Assembly: GCA_902812495.1 (NCBI GenBank) | Contig: CADDZR010000001.1 | Location: 62,001-126,000 of the forward strand | Length of the DNA: 64,000 nt | Direction of reading: 5' to 3' | From: an archaeon | GTDB taxonomy: Archaea; Thermoproteota; Nitrososphaeria; Nitrososphaerales; Gagatemarchaeaceae | Shown here: piece after piece, positions 32,912 to 40,490 of the stretch | Layout of the letters: every line of letters starts with the position of its first letter | How positions within the stretch are numbered: the first letter of the stretch is position 1 | Made by a program: the position numbers and the translations under genes | Notes under the pieces: model-generated | What the model saw: the letters and a program-made list of their open reading frames with translations, nothing else | Databases searched by the model: none | Told to the model about the DNA's origin: nothing

Positions 32912-34078
32912 AGGTAGCCTTTGTTCGCTGTCAAGCAGATCGGAAACCAGCTTTGGGTCTACCAAAAGCCTTACCTTTTTTGTCCTGCCTTTTCTTCCTT
33001 TGCTTACAACGGAAGCTTGCACTAGGCCCAAAAGATCAAGCTCCGACAGAATGCCGCTTACCCTTCGCTGTGTCAAAGGGTCGAGACCTAGCTTTTTGCA
33101 AATGTTCGAATATACTATGTATATCTCGCCGGTGCTGGCCCCACCGACAAAGTGCGATACAGCGGTGAGTATTATCTTGTTTTGTATGGGTAGGGACCTG
33201 AGAGCTTCCTCTACTCTCTCGCGTTCCATCTTATCTGAGGCTTTTTTGACACACTGGTCATCGACCACATTTAACCCCTCCCGCTCCGCTATCTCGCCTG
33301 CAATTCTGAGTAGGTCCACAGCGCGACGTGCGTCTCCATGTTCTGAACCCGCTATTGCGGCACAGAGGTTTATCGCTGACTGAGAAACCGCATTCTCTAT
33401 AAAAGCCATTTGAGCCCTCTCACGAAGTATGTGAAGCAACTCTTCAACAGTATATGGTGGAAATACTATCTCCTCTTCACTTAGACTGCTTAAGACTCTT
33501 GGATCCAAGTCCTGTTTAAAATTCAAGTCGTTTGAAATGCCTATTAACGTCAAGTCGCCTGGGTGTAATCTTTCCGAAGATCTTGTCATCTCATATAGTG
33601 TACCGTCTCCGAAGTTCTTGACAAGATAATCTATCTCATCTAATGTTATTATCACATGAAGCCCTCTTTCCTTTACTGCTTTACAAAACCTCTCAAACTC
33701 TTCGGGAACCGAGATCCCTGTGAAGGGTATTTCAACTCCAACATAACGGCATAGCTCTGCTAGCGTCTTGTATTCAGTACCGGCCAAACGAGTGTTAATA
33801 TATGTCACGACGACCCTTCTGTCCGCCTCAGCCTTGAGTCTTGATAGAACGTATCGTACCACGGCTGTTTTACCTGTTCCCGTTTTTCCGTATACTAAGA
33901 GGTTGGAAGGTCTTGAACCATGCAACACAGGCGCTAACACTGCCGCTATTTCCCTTATTTGATTCTCCCTGAATGGTAAACGAGGTGGTATGTAATCCGG
34001 CGACAAAACTCCCTTGTCTTTGAATAGAGCTCTTCCTTGTTTTGCCCTTCTGAATATGTCTTCGACTTCATTCGACAT
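32897..34078 (-). CDS. cdc6: Replication initiator Orc1/Cdc6
   Basis: 393 residues from ATG 34078 (a TTG two codons upstream also fits). AAA+ core: Walker A is YGKTGTGKTAVVR, Walker B is VIITLDEIDYL, sensor 1 region is LTLIGISNDLNF, and the sensor 2 arginine lies in HGDARRAVDLLR. The C-terminal winged helix (LTQRRVSGILSELDLLGLV) binds origin DNA. The protein recognises ORB elements and loads MCM. Two ORB-like elements lie in the gap directly upstream of its start, the usual arrangement for an archaeal origin linked to its initiator. Confidence 0.96.
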   Translation of the reverse strand: MSNEVEDIFRRAKQGRALFKDKGVLSPDYIPPRLPFRENQIREIAAVLAPVLHGSRPSNLLVYGKTGTGKTAVVRYVLSRLKAEADRRVVVTYINTRLAGTEYKTLAELCRYVGVEIPFTGISVPEEFERFCKAVKERGLHVIITLDEIDYLVKNFGDGTLYEMTRSSERLHPGDLTLIGISNDLNFKQDLDPRVLSSLSEEEIVFPPYTVEELLHILRERAQMAFIENAVSQSAINLCAAIAGSEHGDARRAVDLLRIAGEIAEREGLNVVDDQCVKKASDKMERERVEEALRSLPIQNKIILTAVSHFVGGASTGEIYIVYSNICKKLGLDPLTQRRVSGILSELDLLGLVQASVVSKGRKGRTKKVRLLVDPKLVSDLLDSEQRLPLGGE

Positions 34079-34291
34079 GTGCAAGCTAAACTTAAGTGGA
34101 CTAGATAAGACCTCCGCCCCTCTATTTCTCCTGTTTCTCTTTGGAATAATGTATAAGTTGGTCTTGTTTATACGGAAGATAATGCACCGAACTAGGGTTT
34201 TTATGGGTTGATTATATGCTAAGTTGTGAAACGTAGTGAGCTAAGGATACACGAATTTGAACTAAAGTTTCGACAAGAAGAGGCGTATTTG

Positions 34292-34318
34292 CTACAGTGG
34301 AAACATAGGGGTGGGGGT
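34292..34318 (+). promoter_or_regulatory. Origin recognition box, copy 1
   Basis: CAGTGGAAACATAGGGG (34295-34311) with further Gs after it matches the archaeal mini-ORB pattern (CAGTGGAAACNAAGGGGT as remembered from Pyrococcus and Sulfolobus origins) with one substitution in the middle. The G-string points right. Confidence 0.82.
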
Positions 34319-34365
34319 AGGGCCTGTGAAACCATGTGAACAACTGATCACGAAATTGTGGCCTT

Positions 34366-34390
34366 CAATACCCCTTCGTTTCCAGTGGAA
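34366..34390 (-). promoter_or_regulatory. Origin recognition box, copy 2 (inverted)
   Basis: Read on the minus strand from 34390, the site is TTCCACTGGAAACGAAGGGG followed by T, nearly identical to the ORB consensus. It faces copy 1, with the G-strings towards each other and about 50 bases between the elements. Confidence 0.87.
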
Positions 34391-34407
34391 CAACTCCAAC
34401 TGTTCCA
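34386..34407. repeat. Inverted repeat at the edge of ORB 2
   Basis: TGGAACA (34386-34392) and TGTTCCA (34401-34407) form a perfect 7-bp inverted repeat with an 8-base centre. It overlaps the start of ORB 2 and may extend the Orc1 recognition region or bind another protein. Confidence 0.6.
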
Positions 34408-34597
34408 TTCAATTAAGGCTCGAATCTCGGAGTTAGGGCTTAAAAGCACAAAATTATAGTCATTTACCGTCGAGTTTATGTGAACTGATGTGAAGTATAG
34501 ATGAAGAATATAGCACCAAGTCAAACAATGTTTGCAACCGGTTCACAACTTCACACCAGTAAAATCTTAATTCGACTATAGGCAGCGGGCTTGGGGC

Positions 34598-34981
34598 TTG
34601 CGCAGGAAGATTAAGATAGAACTTGAGGATAGCGACGGTATTAAATATTCATTGTCTGTTGAGGGCAAGATATCACGCGAAAAAATCCTCAAGTTCATGG
34701 ATGCGCTGGAGTTAATGGATATACCCGTAGAAACATTTGAACACAAGCAAGATGGAACATTTTATTCTCGTGTGCGAGAGATAATTGAAACGGACTTCGC
34801 CGGTGTCCAGTTTTCTTCGTCAGATGTGGCTAGGGAGCTTGAAGAAAAATACGGTATGCCGGTTAAGCTGAGCACAATCTCCACATATTTAGCGCGACTC
34901 GCTGAGGACGAATACCTTAAGAGGGAAAGGTTCGGAAATTCCTGGGTCTACAGGAGAAACTACCTCAAATCACGTGCCTGA
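34598..34981 (+). CDS. Winged-helix protein next to the origin
   Basis: 127 residues from TTG. The N-terminal part is a small beta-rich domain (IKIELEDSDGIKYSLSVEG), then a helical segment (ISREKILKFMDALELMD). The C-terminal half is a winged helix: SRVREIIETDFAGVQFSSSD, VARELEEKYGMPVKLSTIS as HTH, and YLKRERFGNSWVYRR as wing. No family name is recognised with confidence. Its promoter region contains the TGTGAA inverted pair, so autoregulation or origin binding is possible. Its end overlaps the convergent membrane-anchored wHTH gene by 12 bases. Confidence 0.7.
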   Translation: MRRKIKIELEDSDGIKYSLSVEGKISREKILKFMDALELMDIPVETFEHKQDGTFYSRVREIIETDFAGVQFSSSDVARELEEKYGMPVKLSTISTYLARLAEDEYLKRERFGNSWVYRRNYLKSRA

Positions 34982-35470
34982 GAGTTTCTTCTTTCCTTCT
35001 TCCGTTATAAAATACACATACGGCTTTTTGGATGAGTCTCGCGTGACTAGTCCTTTATCAAACAGCCCTTTCATTAACCTCGCCGTATGCTCTCTAGTTC
35101 TAGCAACCATGTTTCTAAGCTCAGTTACGGTTTTAGGACCAGAAGCCAGCGCGCTAAGGATTTGTTTTTCAGTTGAATCTAGAGACCTGGACGACAACAA
35201 CTGGGAACCTACTTCCAACTTCTTTGAAGTTTTTTCGTACCCAGCAGGCCGACTCGTAGACAGCAGATCTACACGAACCATTAAGTCGATTATTCTCCCT
35301 TGAATACTCTCTAGTCTTTGTTCTATATAACCTAGAGACTGTTCGACCGTCAACCTTTCGGACCGCAGGCGCCTTAATACCCTTGCCATCCTAATAAGAG
35401 CGACTAAAAGGATCGTCAAAGAAAATAAGATAGCCGATACCGCGAAGTCTATCGTGACGTCGTCCACCAC
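34970..35470 (-). CDS. Membrane-anchored winged-helix regulator
   Basis: 166 residues from GTG. One N-terminal membrane helix (FAVSAILFSLTILLVALI), then a coiled-coil linker (SLGYIEQRLESIQGRIIDLM), then a MarR-like winged helix in the last 75 residues (STEKQILSALASGPKTVTEL, NMVARTREHTARLMKGLFDKG, PYVYFITEEGKKKL). The topology would place the DNA-binding domain in the cytoplasm, tethered to the membrane. A 16-bp perfect palindrome covers its start codon, suggesting autoregulation. Being next to the presumed origin, it could tether that region to the membrane; this is speculative. Confidence 0.72.
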   Translation of the reverse strand: MVDDVTIDFAVSAILFSLTILLVALIRMARVLRRLRSERLTVEQSLGYIEQRLESIQGRIIDLMVRVDLLSTSRPAGYEKTSKKLEVGSQLLSSRSLDSTEKQILSALASGPKTVTELRNMVARTREHTARLMKGLFDKGLVTRDSSKKPYVYFITEEGKKKLSGT

Positions 35471-35483
35471 ATCATATGATGTG
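35468..35483. promoter_or_regulatory. 16-bp perfect palindrome at the start codon of the membrane wHTH gene
   Basis: CACATCATATGATGTG is a perfect palindrome whose first three bases are the GTG start codon (minus strand) of the 34970-35470 gene. A looser related arrangement, GTGAT and ATCAC with 12 bases between, follows at 35486-35507. Probable operator. Confidence 0.65.
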
Positions 35484-35512
35484 ACGTGATATGCTAATAA
35501 ACATCACTCTAG

Positions 35513-35866
35513 TCACTCTACTATCCTTCTTACTATCTCGCTTAACACGGTTACCAGTTCCCTGTTCAATTCCTCAGGGCCCTTTCCGTTAACAAGGTTG
35601 AGAAGTCTAATCACACTTGTAGTATCGATATGGCCAGTCATCGACCCGATTATCAAATTAATTAAGGACTTTCGAAGCTTGGATTTCGATTGACTCAATA
35701 TTCTGTAATACGTGCCCCGCGATATCCGTTTTTCAGGGGTAATTTGGAGAGCATCTTTAACTCTCATTTTACCCGATTTAACATGGCTGTGCATCAGTAA
35801 AATCTGGAGTTGGGTTTCGGTCAATGAAGACATATTTCTAAGATCATATAATATTTGGTTCTGCAA
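35513..35866 (-). CDS. HTH-containing small protein
   Basis: 117 residues. The N-terminal 65 residues look like a helix-turn-helix of the sigma-70 region 4 or response-regulator type (SLTETQLQILLMHSHVKSG, VKDALQITPEKRISRGTYYR as recognition area). The rest is helical (LRKSLINLIIGSMTGHID). No close family recognised; it may be a lineage-specific regulator. AT-rich promoter sequence lies in the 180-base gap shared with the divergent Elf1-like gene. Confidence 0.6.
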   Translation of the reverse strand: MQNQILYDLRNMSSLTETQLQILLMHSHVKSGKMRVKDALQITPEKRISRGTYYRILSQSKSKLRKSLINLIIGSMTGHIDTTSVIRLLNLVNGKGPEELNRELVTVLSEIVRRIVE

Positions 35867-36046
35867 TACAAAACTGTATTACCTACCACTATTTATTAAT
35901 TGCTTTGCTCTTTCAAAAATTTTCCCGTAATATTTCTTATATTTATATTTATTGCAACTAAGAGTTCATATGATTTACCTTATTACGCATGTACTGGGTT
36001 CAATAAATACAAATAAGCGCTCCGTTAACCACTTGTGGGCGAGAAG

Positions 36047-36301
36047 TTGGGTAGGAGACGTAGGAGGGTTGTTAAAACAATTAAAAGGACGCTTCCAAAG
36101 GTTTTTGCATGTCCTCAATGTGGTATGGTAACAGTTCGAATCACGTCACACGAGGACGAGATATCACATGACGTGATCTATCTGGTAGCCTGCGGTAATG
36201 TCGCCTGTGGCGTGAGAAGGGAACTTAGGTATCCGGCTAAAAAGGAAGAGATAGATGTTTACAACACATTTGTAGACGATTTCATGAGGGCGAGTTCTTA
36301 G
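36047..36301 (+). CDS. elf1: Transcription elongation factor Elf1-like zinc protein
   Basis: 84 residues from TTG 36047, giving the family start MGRRRRRVVK; GTG 36035 would add four residues. The zinc ribbon is ACPQCGMVTVRI and VACGNVACGVRREL, followed by an acidic tail (EEIDVYNTFVDDFM). Elf1 binds RNA polymerase near the downstream DNA and helps elongation through chromatin in eukaryotes; archaeal homologues are known in TACK lineages. The next gene begins one base after its stop. Confidence 0.85.
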   Translation: MGRRRRRVVKTIKRTLPKVFACPQCGMVTVRITSHEDEISHDVIYLVACGNVACGVRRELRYPAKKEEIDVYNTFVDDFMRASS

Positions 36302-37072
36302 ATGGATTACGTTGGTCCAGTAGAAAAGTACATTTTAAAGAACAGGAATGGTGGAACAAAGATGTTAGCAGCGTTACTGGACCCTGATTCATTTGATGCA
36401 AGAGGTGCAGCAAGAGTTGCGAAGGTTGCCGAGGACGCCGGTGCCTCCCTAATCTTGGTAGGTGGGTCAACCGTCGTGGAACAATCACATTTGGATCGTG
36501 TTACACGTGATGTTAAGAGGAATGTCACAATACCTGTGATATTGTTTCCGAACAACGTCACAGGAATCACGAAATATGCTGACGCAATACTATTCATGTC
36601 CATGATGAACTCTACTAATCATTATTTCATGTATGGAGCCCAGGTCTTAGGTGCGAGAATTGTACACAGATATAGGCTTGAGGCATTGCCCACCGGTTAT
36701 GTAGTTATTGGCGGGCAAAGTTCAGCCTCGTTCGTTGGGTATGCTAATCCACTCCCTAGCTCTCGGCCTGAGTTGGCCTCAGTTTATGCGATGGCCGCGT
36801 GGTATTTAGGTATGCGTTTCTTATACTTGGAAGCCGGAAGCGGAAGCATAGAACCTCTTAGTCCAGATGCCGTTCGCCAAGCAAGGAAGTTTTACCCTGG
36901 TGTAATTTTGGCCGGAGGGGGGATAAAGACCGAAAGAGATGCAAGCGCGTTGGCTTCTTCCGGAGCAGATATAGTTGTAGTGGGTAATTTAATGGAAACG
37001 CCCAACTTTGAGGAGAAGATAAAGACAATAGCGGAATCTTTAAAGAAGATTAAAAACAAAATCAGGAAGTAA
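36302..37072 (+). CDS. Geranylgeranylglyceryl phosphate synthase
   Basis: 256 residues, TIM barrel of the PcrB/GGGPS family. Key segments are LAALLDPDSF near 22-31, SLILVGGSTVVEQSHLDRV, PVILFPNNVTGITKYADAIL, LYLEAGSGS (product/phosphate binding) and VILAGGGIKTERDA with VVVGNLME. It joins geranylgeranyl diphosphate to glycerol-1-phosphate, the first committed step of archaeal ether lipid synthesis. It is sandwiched between elf1 and the PolD large subunit gene with spacings of 0-1 base, so the genes are probably cotranscribed. Confidence 0.93.
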   Translation: MDYVGPVEKYILKNRNGGTKMLAALLDPDSFDARGAARVAKVAEDAGASLILVGGSTVVEQSHLDRVTRDVKRNVTIPVILFPNNVTGITKYADAILFMSMMNSTNHYFMYGAQVLGARIVHRYRLEALPTGYVVIGGQSSASFVGYANPLPSSRPELASVYAMAAWYLGMRFLYLEAGSGSIEPLSPDAVRQARKFYPGVILAGGGIKTERDASALASSGADIVVVGNLMETPNFEEKIKTIAESLKKIKNKIRK

Positions 37073-37073
37073 C

Positions 37074-40000
37074 GTGTCACAGTCTGAGTTCTCGACAATA
37101 GGTCCCGTGCCACAATCTATCAACAGGTATTACTCCTATATATCACTGCAATGCGAAGAAGCAAAAAGAATAGCTCTTTTGGCACGTTCTAAAGGCATTG
37201 ACCCTACACAACAATACGAATCAAGATTTGTAGTTGACCTCGCAGATAGGGTGGGGGAACTCTTGGGCCTAAACCAGTTTGGGGGTTTTGTTGATAGACT
37301 CAGAACTTTGCTTAGTGAACAGGGTAAGGAAAAGGCCGCGATGACGATAGCACAGGAGGTCGCGCTTGGTAAGTTTGGTTACCTTGAGACAGAAAAAGCC
37401 CTTGAGTATGGCGTGAGAGCAGGTCTGGCCATAATGACCGACGGCGTTACTGTAGCCCCTATCCAGGGTCTATATTCTGTGTCGATCAAACAAAACGACG
37501 ATGGAAGTAATTACCCCTCCCTCAATTTTGCAGGACCTATGAGGTCCGCTGGTGGAACGGAGGCGGGCTTCACCCTTGTGATAGCCGATATGGTGGCGCG
37601 GAAGCTAGGATTATCTCGATATCTACCAAGAGAAGAAGAAATAGGAAGGTTCGTTGAAGAGTTAAGGATCTACGAAAGGGATGTTGGAAACTTTCAGTTT
37701 CATGTTTCAGACGAGGACATAAGATTCGCAATATCTAACCTCCCAGTGGAGATAGATGGCATTGAAACAGACCCAGTCGAAGTCATAGTTCACCGAAATT
37801 TAAAAAGAATTCACACAAATAGAGTAAGAGGTGGAGCGTTACGCGTTCTTAATGACGGGATCATAGGAAGAGCGAATAAACTACTCAAGAAGCTACACGA
37901 CTTGGGAGTCAGCGGATGGGAATGGCTGAACGAAATAAAAGGCGGAAAACAGCGGTCCAGCGCTGAAACTGAACAAACACAGTCACATTTCGAAGAGGTA
38001 ATATCTGGTCGTGCAGTCCTTTCATTACCAAAGCGAAGGGGTGGCTTCAGATTAAGGTACGGGAGGTCGATGAATACGGGATTATCAACCGTAGGTATTC
38101 ATCCAACAATTACTATCTTGCTAGACTTTCCGGTTGTAGTGGGTACACAGGTCAAAATCGACATGCCTGGAAAAGCTGCTACAATCGCATTCGTGGATTC
38201 CATAGAGCCCCCGACGGTTTTGCTCCAAGACAGATCTGTCGTAAAGGTCCGTAACATACAGGAAGCATATTACCTTAAGAAACAAGTCGTGAAAATTCTT
38301 GACTTAGGAGACATCTTAATCAGTTATGGTGACTTTCTTGAGAACAATAAAGATTTGCCACCTTCGCCATATGTACTAGAGTGGTGGCAATATGACCTGA
38401 AAAGAAGCCTTGAGACGAGAGATAAAGAAGTATCTAACGTGATGCCCCTAGAAAGAATCAACCAAATTATTGAAGATCAAAGAGGTGGTGGCATGACGGC
38501 TCAAGAGGCCCTGGCGCTCAGTAGATGCCTACAAATACCCCTTTGTCCATTATATACTCCTCGTTTTGAGAATATAAGCATATCCGAATTTGTGGAACTA
38601 CGCAAAAACATGGAACTAATAGGGGATAACCTCGTCATAAGGCTTGACAATGGAATTGAACAAATACTTCATAAGTTACTTGTGGAATATCGCGTTAATG
38701 ATGGCTACGCATACTTAATAAACGGTTGGGGCTATATATTGTCAGAATTATTTAGCATTAAAAGTACTTCAATCAATACATCGTTTAAAGACGTTCTAGA
38801 GCTCATTGAAAACATATCCGGTATAAAAATAGGCAGACAACAATCTCGAGTTATAGGTGTAAGAGTTGGTCGACCTGAAAAGGCGATGTTACGGAAGTTA
38901 AAGCCACCTGTTCATTGCCTCTTCCCTGTTGGCTCAAACGGCGATCAAAAACGTGACATAGTTAAAGCTGCCAACAAAAGGTACATAACAATAGAACTAG
39001 CTAACGTGATGTGCCCAAACTGTAAAGAAAGACAATTCTCTGCAATTTGTGATACATGCTCACAACACACAATCCGTTTTCTTTCGTGTCAGAAGTGCGG
39101 TATCGAAGTCTCTAGTGAAGTTTGCCCAAGGTGCAAAGGACCTGTCGGCACCTTCTCCGAAACTAGGATCGAACTTGGAAAGTTAGTAGAGAGTGCTTCA
39201 AGAAGGGCTCGGGCGGAGGGCATAAAGACGGTAAAAGGTGTCAAAGGCCTTTCTAGTCAGTCTAAATTTCCAGAAAGACTTGAAAAAGGATTTCTCCGCA
39301 GCAAATATAATCTCTACGTTTACAAAGACGGAACGATAAGAGTTGATATAACCAACGCACCGTTAACTCACTTCAGACCCGCAGACATCGGGACAAGCAT
39401 AACTGCGTTACACAAGCTCGGGTACACACACGATATTACAGGTCAGGAGCTTAAATCAGAAAACCAAGTTTTGGAATTAAAACCTCAAGATATCGTATTA
39501 CCTGATTCGGTTGCAAACGAACTGATAAAGATAGCAAATTTTGTAGATGACGAACTCCAATATCTTTACGGCTTGGATCCATACTATAAAATAAAAACCA
39601 AAGAAGATGTGATAGGGCGTCTAGTCGTAGGACTTGCTCCACACACTTCGGTTGGGATTATAGGAAGAGTGATTGGCTTCGCTCGCTCTCAGGTCTGTTT
39701 TGCAGGTCCCTGTTGGCATGCTGCCAAAAGAAGAGACTGCGACGGAGACGGGGATTCTGTAATGCTTCTTATGGATGTATTACTCAATTTCTCCGTTGAA
39801 TTTGTACCAGATCAGATAGGTGGGTTAATGGACGTGCCTCTTCTTATCCAATCGCTTGTTTTACCAACAGAAGTAGACGAACAAGCACACAACTTTGATA
39901 TAGCAAGAAGATATCCTAGAGAGTTCTACGAGCTTACTCAAAAAAGCGTTCCTGCCTCCATCGCTGAAAAATATATAGAAACAATTAAATCAAGACTTGG

Positions 40001-40490
40001 CACTGAAAGACAATACTATGACTTTGGCTTTACTCATGAAACTTGGAGTATTGTTATCGATAGAGAAAGGTCTGCTTACTCATCTCTTAGAACACTGAGA
40101 GAAAAAATAGCTAAGCAGATAGAGATAGCAGAAAAAATTGAGGCTGTTTCTGCGAAAGAAGTGGTGGAATCCATAGTGAAGACACACTTACTTAGGGATA
40201 TAATGGGAAATGCAAAAAAATATGCTTCGCAAACTTTTAAATGTAAAAGATGTGGTCAAATTCATAGGCGTTTTCCCTTATCAGGTGCTTGCATACGCTG
40301 CGGTGGTCAACTTCATGAAACATTGAGTCAGGCATCAGTGTCAAAATACCTTTCACTTGCAAAAGAATTGGCTGATAGATACAACATCGACCCGTACCTC
40401 AGAGAAAGGATAAGGTCACTTGAAACAGAATTGTTACAACTATTTCAAAAAGAACGAGAAGGACAAATGGAGCTTTCTGATTTTGCTTAG
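37074..40490 (+). CDS. dp2: DNA polymerase D large subunit (DP2), catalytic
   Basis: 1138 residues from GTG. The DPBB-type catalytic core is visible late in the protein: HTSVGIIGRVIGFARSQVCF, then KRRDCDGDGDSVMLLMD, which carries the paired catalytic aspartates. Zinc sites are CPNCKERQFSAICDTC with CQKCGIE and CPRCKG in the middle, and CKRCGQIHRRFPLSGACIRC near the C-terminus. GPMRSAGGTEAGFTLVIADM in the N-terminal part is also characteristic. The usual N-C-D-G-D-E-D catalytic string reads D-C-D-G-D-G-D here. No intein interrupts the frame. The C-terminal SDFA tail lacks an evident PIP motif. It partners DP1 at 31436-32911. Confidence 0.96.
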   Translation: MSQSEFSTIGPVPQSINRYYSYISLQCEEAKRIALLARSKGIDPTQQYESRFVVDLADRVGELLGLNQFGGFVDRLRTLLSEQGKEKAAMTIAQEVALGKFGYLETEKALEYGVRAGLAIMTDGVTVAPIQGLYSVSIKQNDDGSNYPSLNFAGPMRSAGGTEAGFTLVIADMVARKLGLSRYLPREEEIGRFVEELRIYERDVGNFQFHVSDEDIRFAISNLPVEIDGIETDPVEVIVHRNLKRIHTNRVRGGALRVLNDGIIGRANKLLKKLHDLGVSGWEWLNEIKGGKQRSSAETEQTQSHFEEVISGRAVLSLPKRRGGFRLRYGRSMNTGLSTVGIHPTITILLDFPVVVGTQVKIDMPGKAATIAFVDSIEPPTVLLQDRSVVKVRNIQEAYYLKKQVVKILDLGDILISYGDFLENNKDLPPSPYVLEWWQYDLKRSLETRDKEVSNVMPLERINQIIEDQRGGGMTAQEALALSRCLQIPLCPLYTPRFENISISEFVELRKNMELIGDNLVIRLDNGIEQILHKLLVEYRVNDGYAYLINGWGYILSELFSIKSTSINTSFKDVLELIENISGIKIGRQQSRVIGVRVGRPEKAMLRKLKPPVHCLFPVGSNGDQKRDIVKAANKRYITIELANVMCPNCKERQFSAICDTCSQHTIRFLSCQKCGIEVSSEVCPRCKGPVGTFSETRIELGKLVESASRRARAEGIKTVKGVKGLSSQSKFPERLEKGFLRSKYNLYVYKDGTIRVDITNAPLTHFRPADIGTSITALHKLGYTHDITGQELKSENQVLELKPQDIVLPDSVANELIKIANFVDDELQYLYGLDPYYKIKTKEDVIGRLVVGLAPHTSVGIIGRVIGFARSQVCFAGPCWHAAKRRDCDGDGDSVMLLMDVLLNFSVEFVPDQIGGLMDVPLLIQSLVLPTEVDEQAHNFDIARRYPREFYELTQKSVPASIAEKYIETIKSRLGTERQYYDFGFTHETWSIVIDRERSAYSSLRTLREKIAKQIEIAEKIEAVSAKEVVESIVKTHLLRDIMGNAKKYASQTFKCKRCGQIHRRFPLSGACIRCGGQLHETLSQASVSKYLSLAKELADRYNIDPYLRERIRSLETELLQLFQKEREGQMELSDFA

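Larger units (their letters stand above)
34225..34555. repeat. TGTGAA motif cluster in the origin
   Basis: TGTGAA occurs at 34225, 34325, 34335, 34479 and 34489 on the plus strand, and as TTCACA at 34542 and 34550. Two pairs are exactly 10 bases apart (one helical turn), and the inverted pair is 8 apart. Such phased doublets suggest a binding protein that contacts one face of the helix. Confidence 0.65.
34079..34597. other. Putative replication origin (oriC) upstream of cdc6
   Basis: A 519-base non-coding gap in an otherwise dense region. It contains two ORB-like elements in convergent orientation (34292-34318 and 34366-34390), an adjacent 7-bp inverted repeat, and seven copies of TGTGAA arranged mostly as close pairs. 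An AT-rich patch around 34441-34466 could be the unwinding element. Archaeal origins typically lie next to orc1/cdc6 with inverted ORBs flanking an AT-rich duplex; this matches. Only sequence evidence is available. Confidence 0.85.

Noticed and set aside
33000-33383. 127-residue plus-strand frame within cdc6
   Set aside because: Antisense to the Orc1/Cdc6 winged-helix and sensor-2 region, which are clearly coding on the other strand.
37074-40490. Intein or insertion in the PolD large subunit
   Set aside because: The reading frame is of normal DP2 length and no Hint-domain or homing endonuclease motif interrupts the catalytic or zinc regions.
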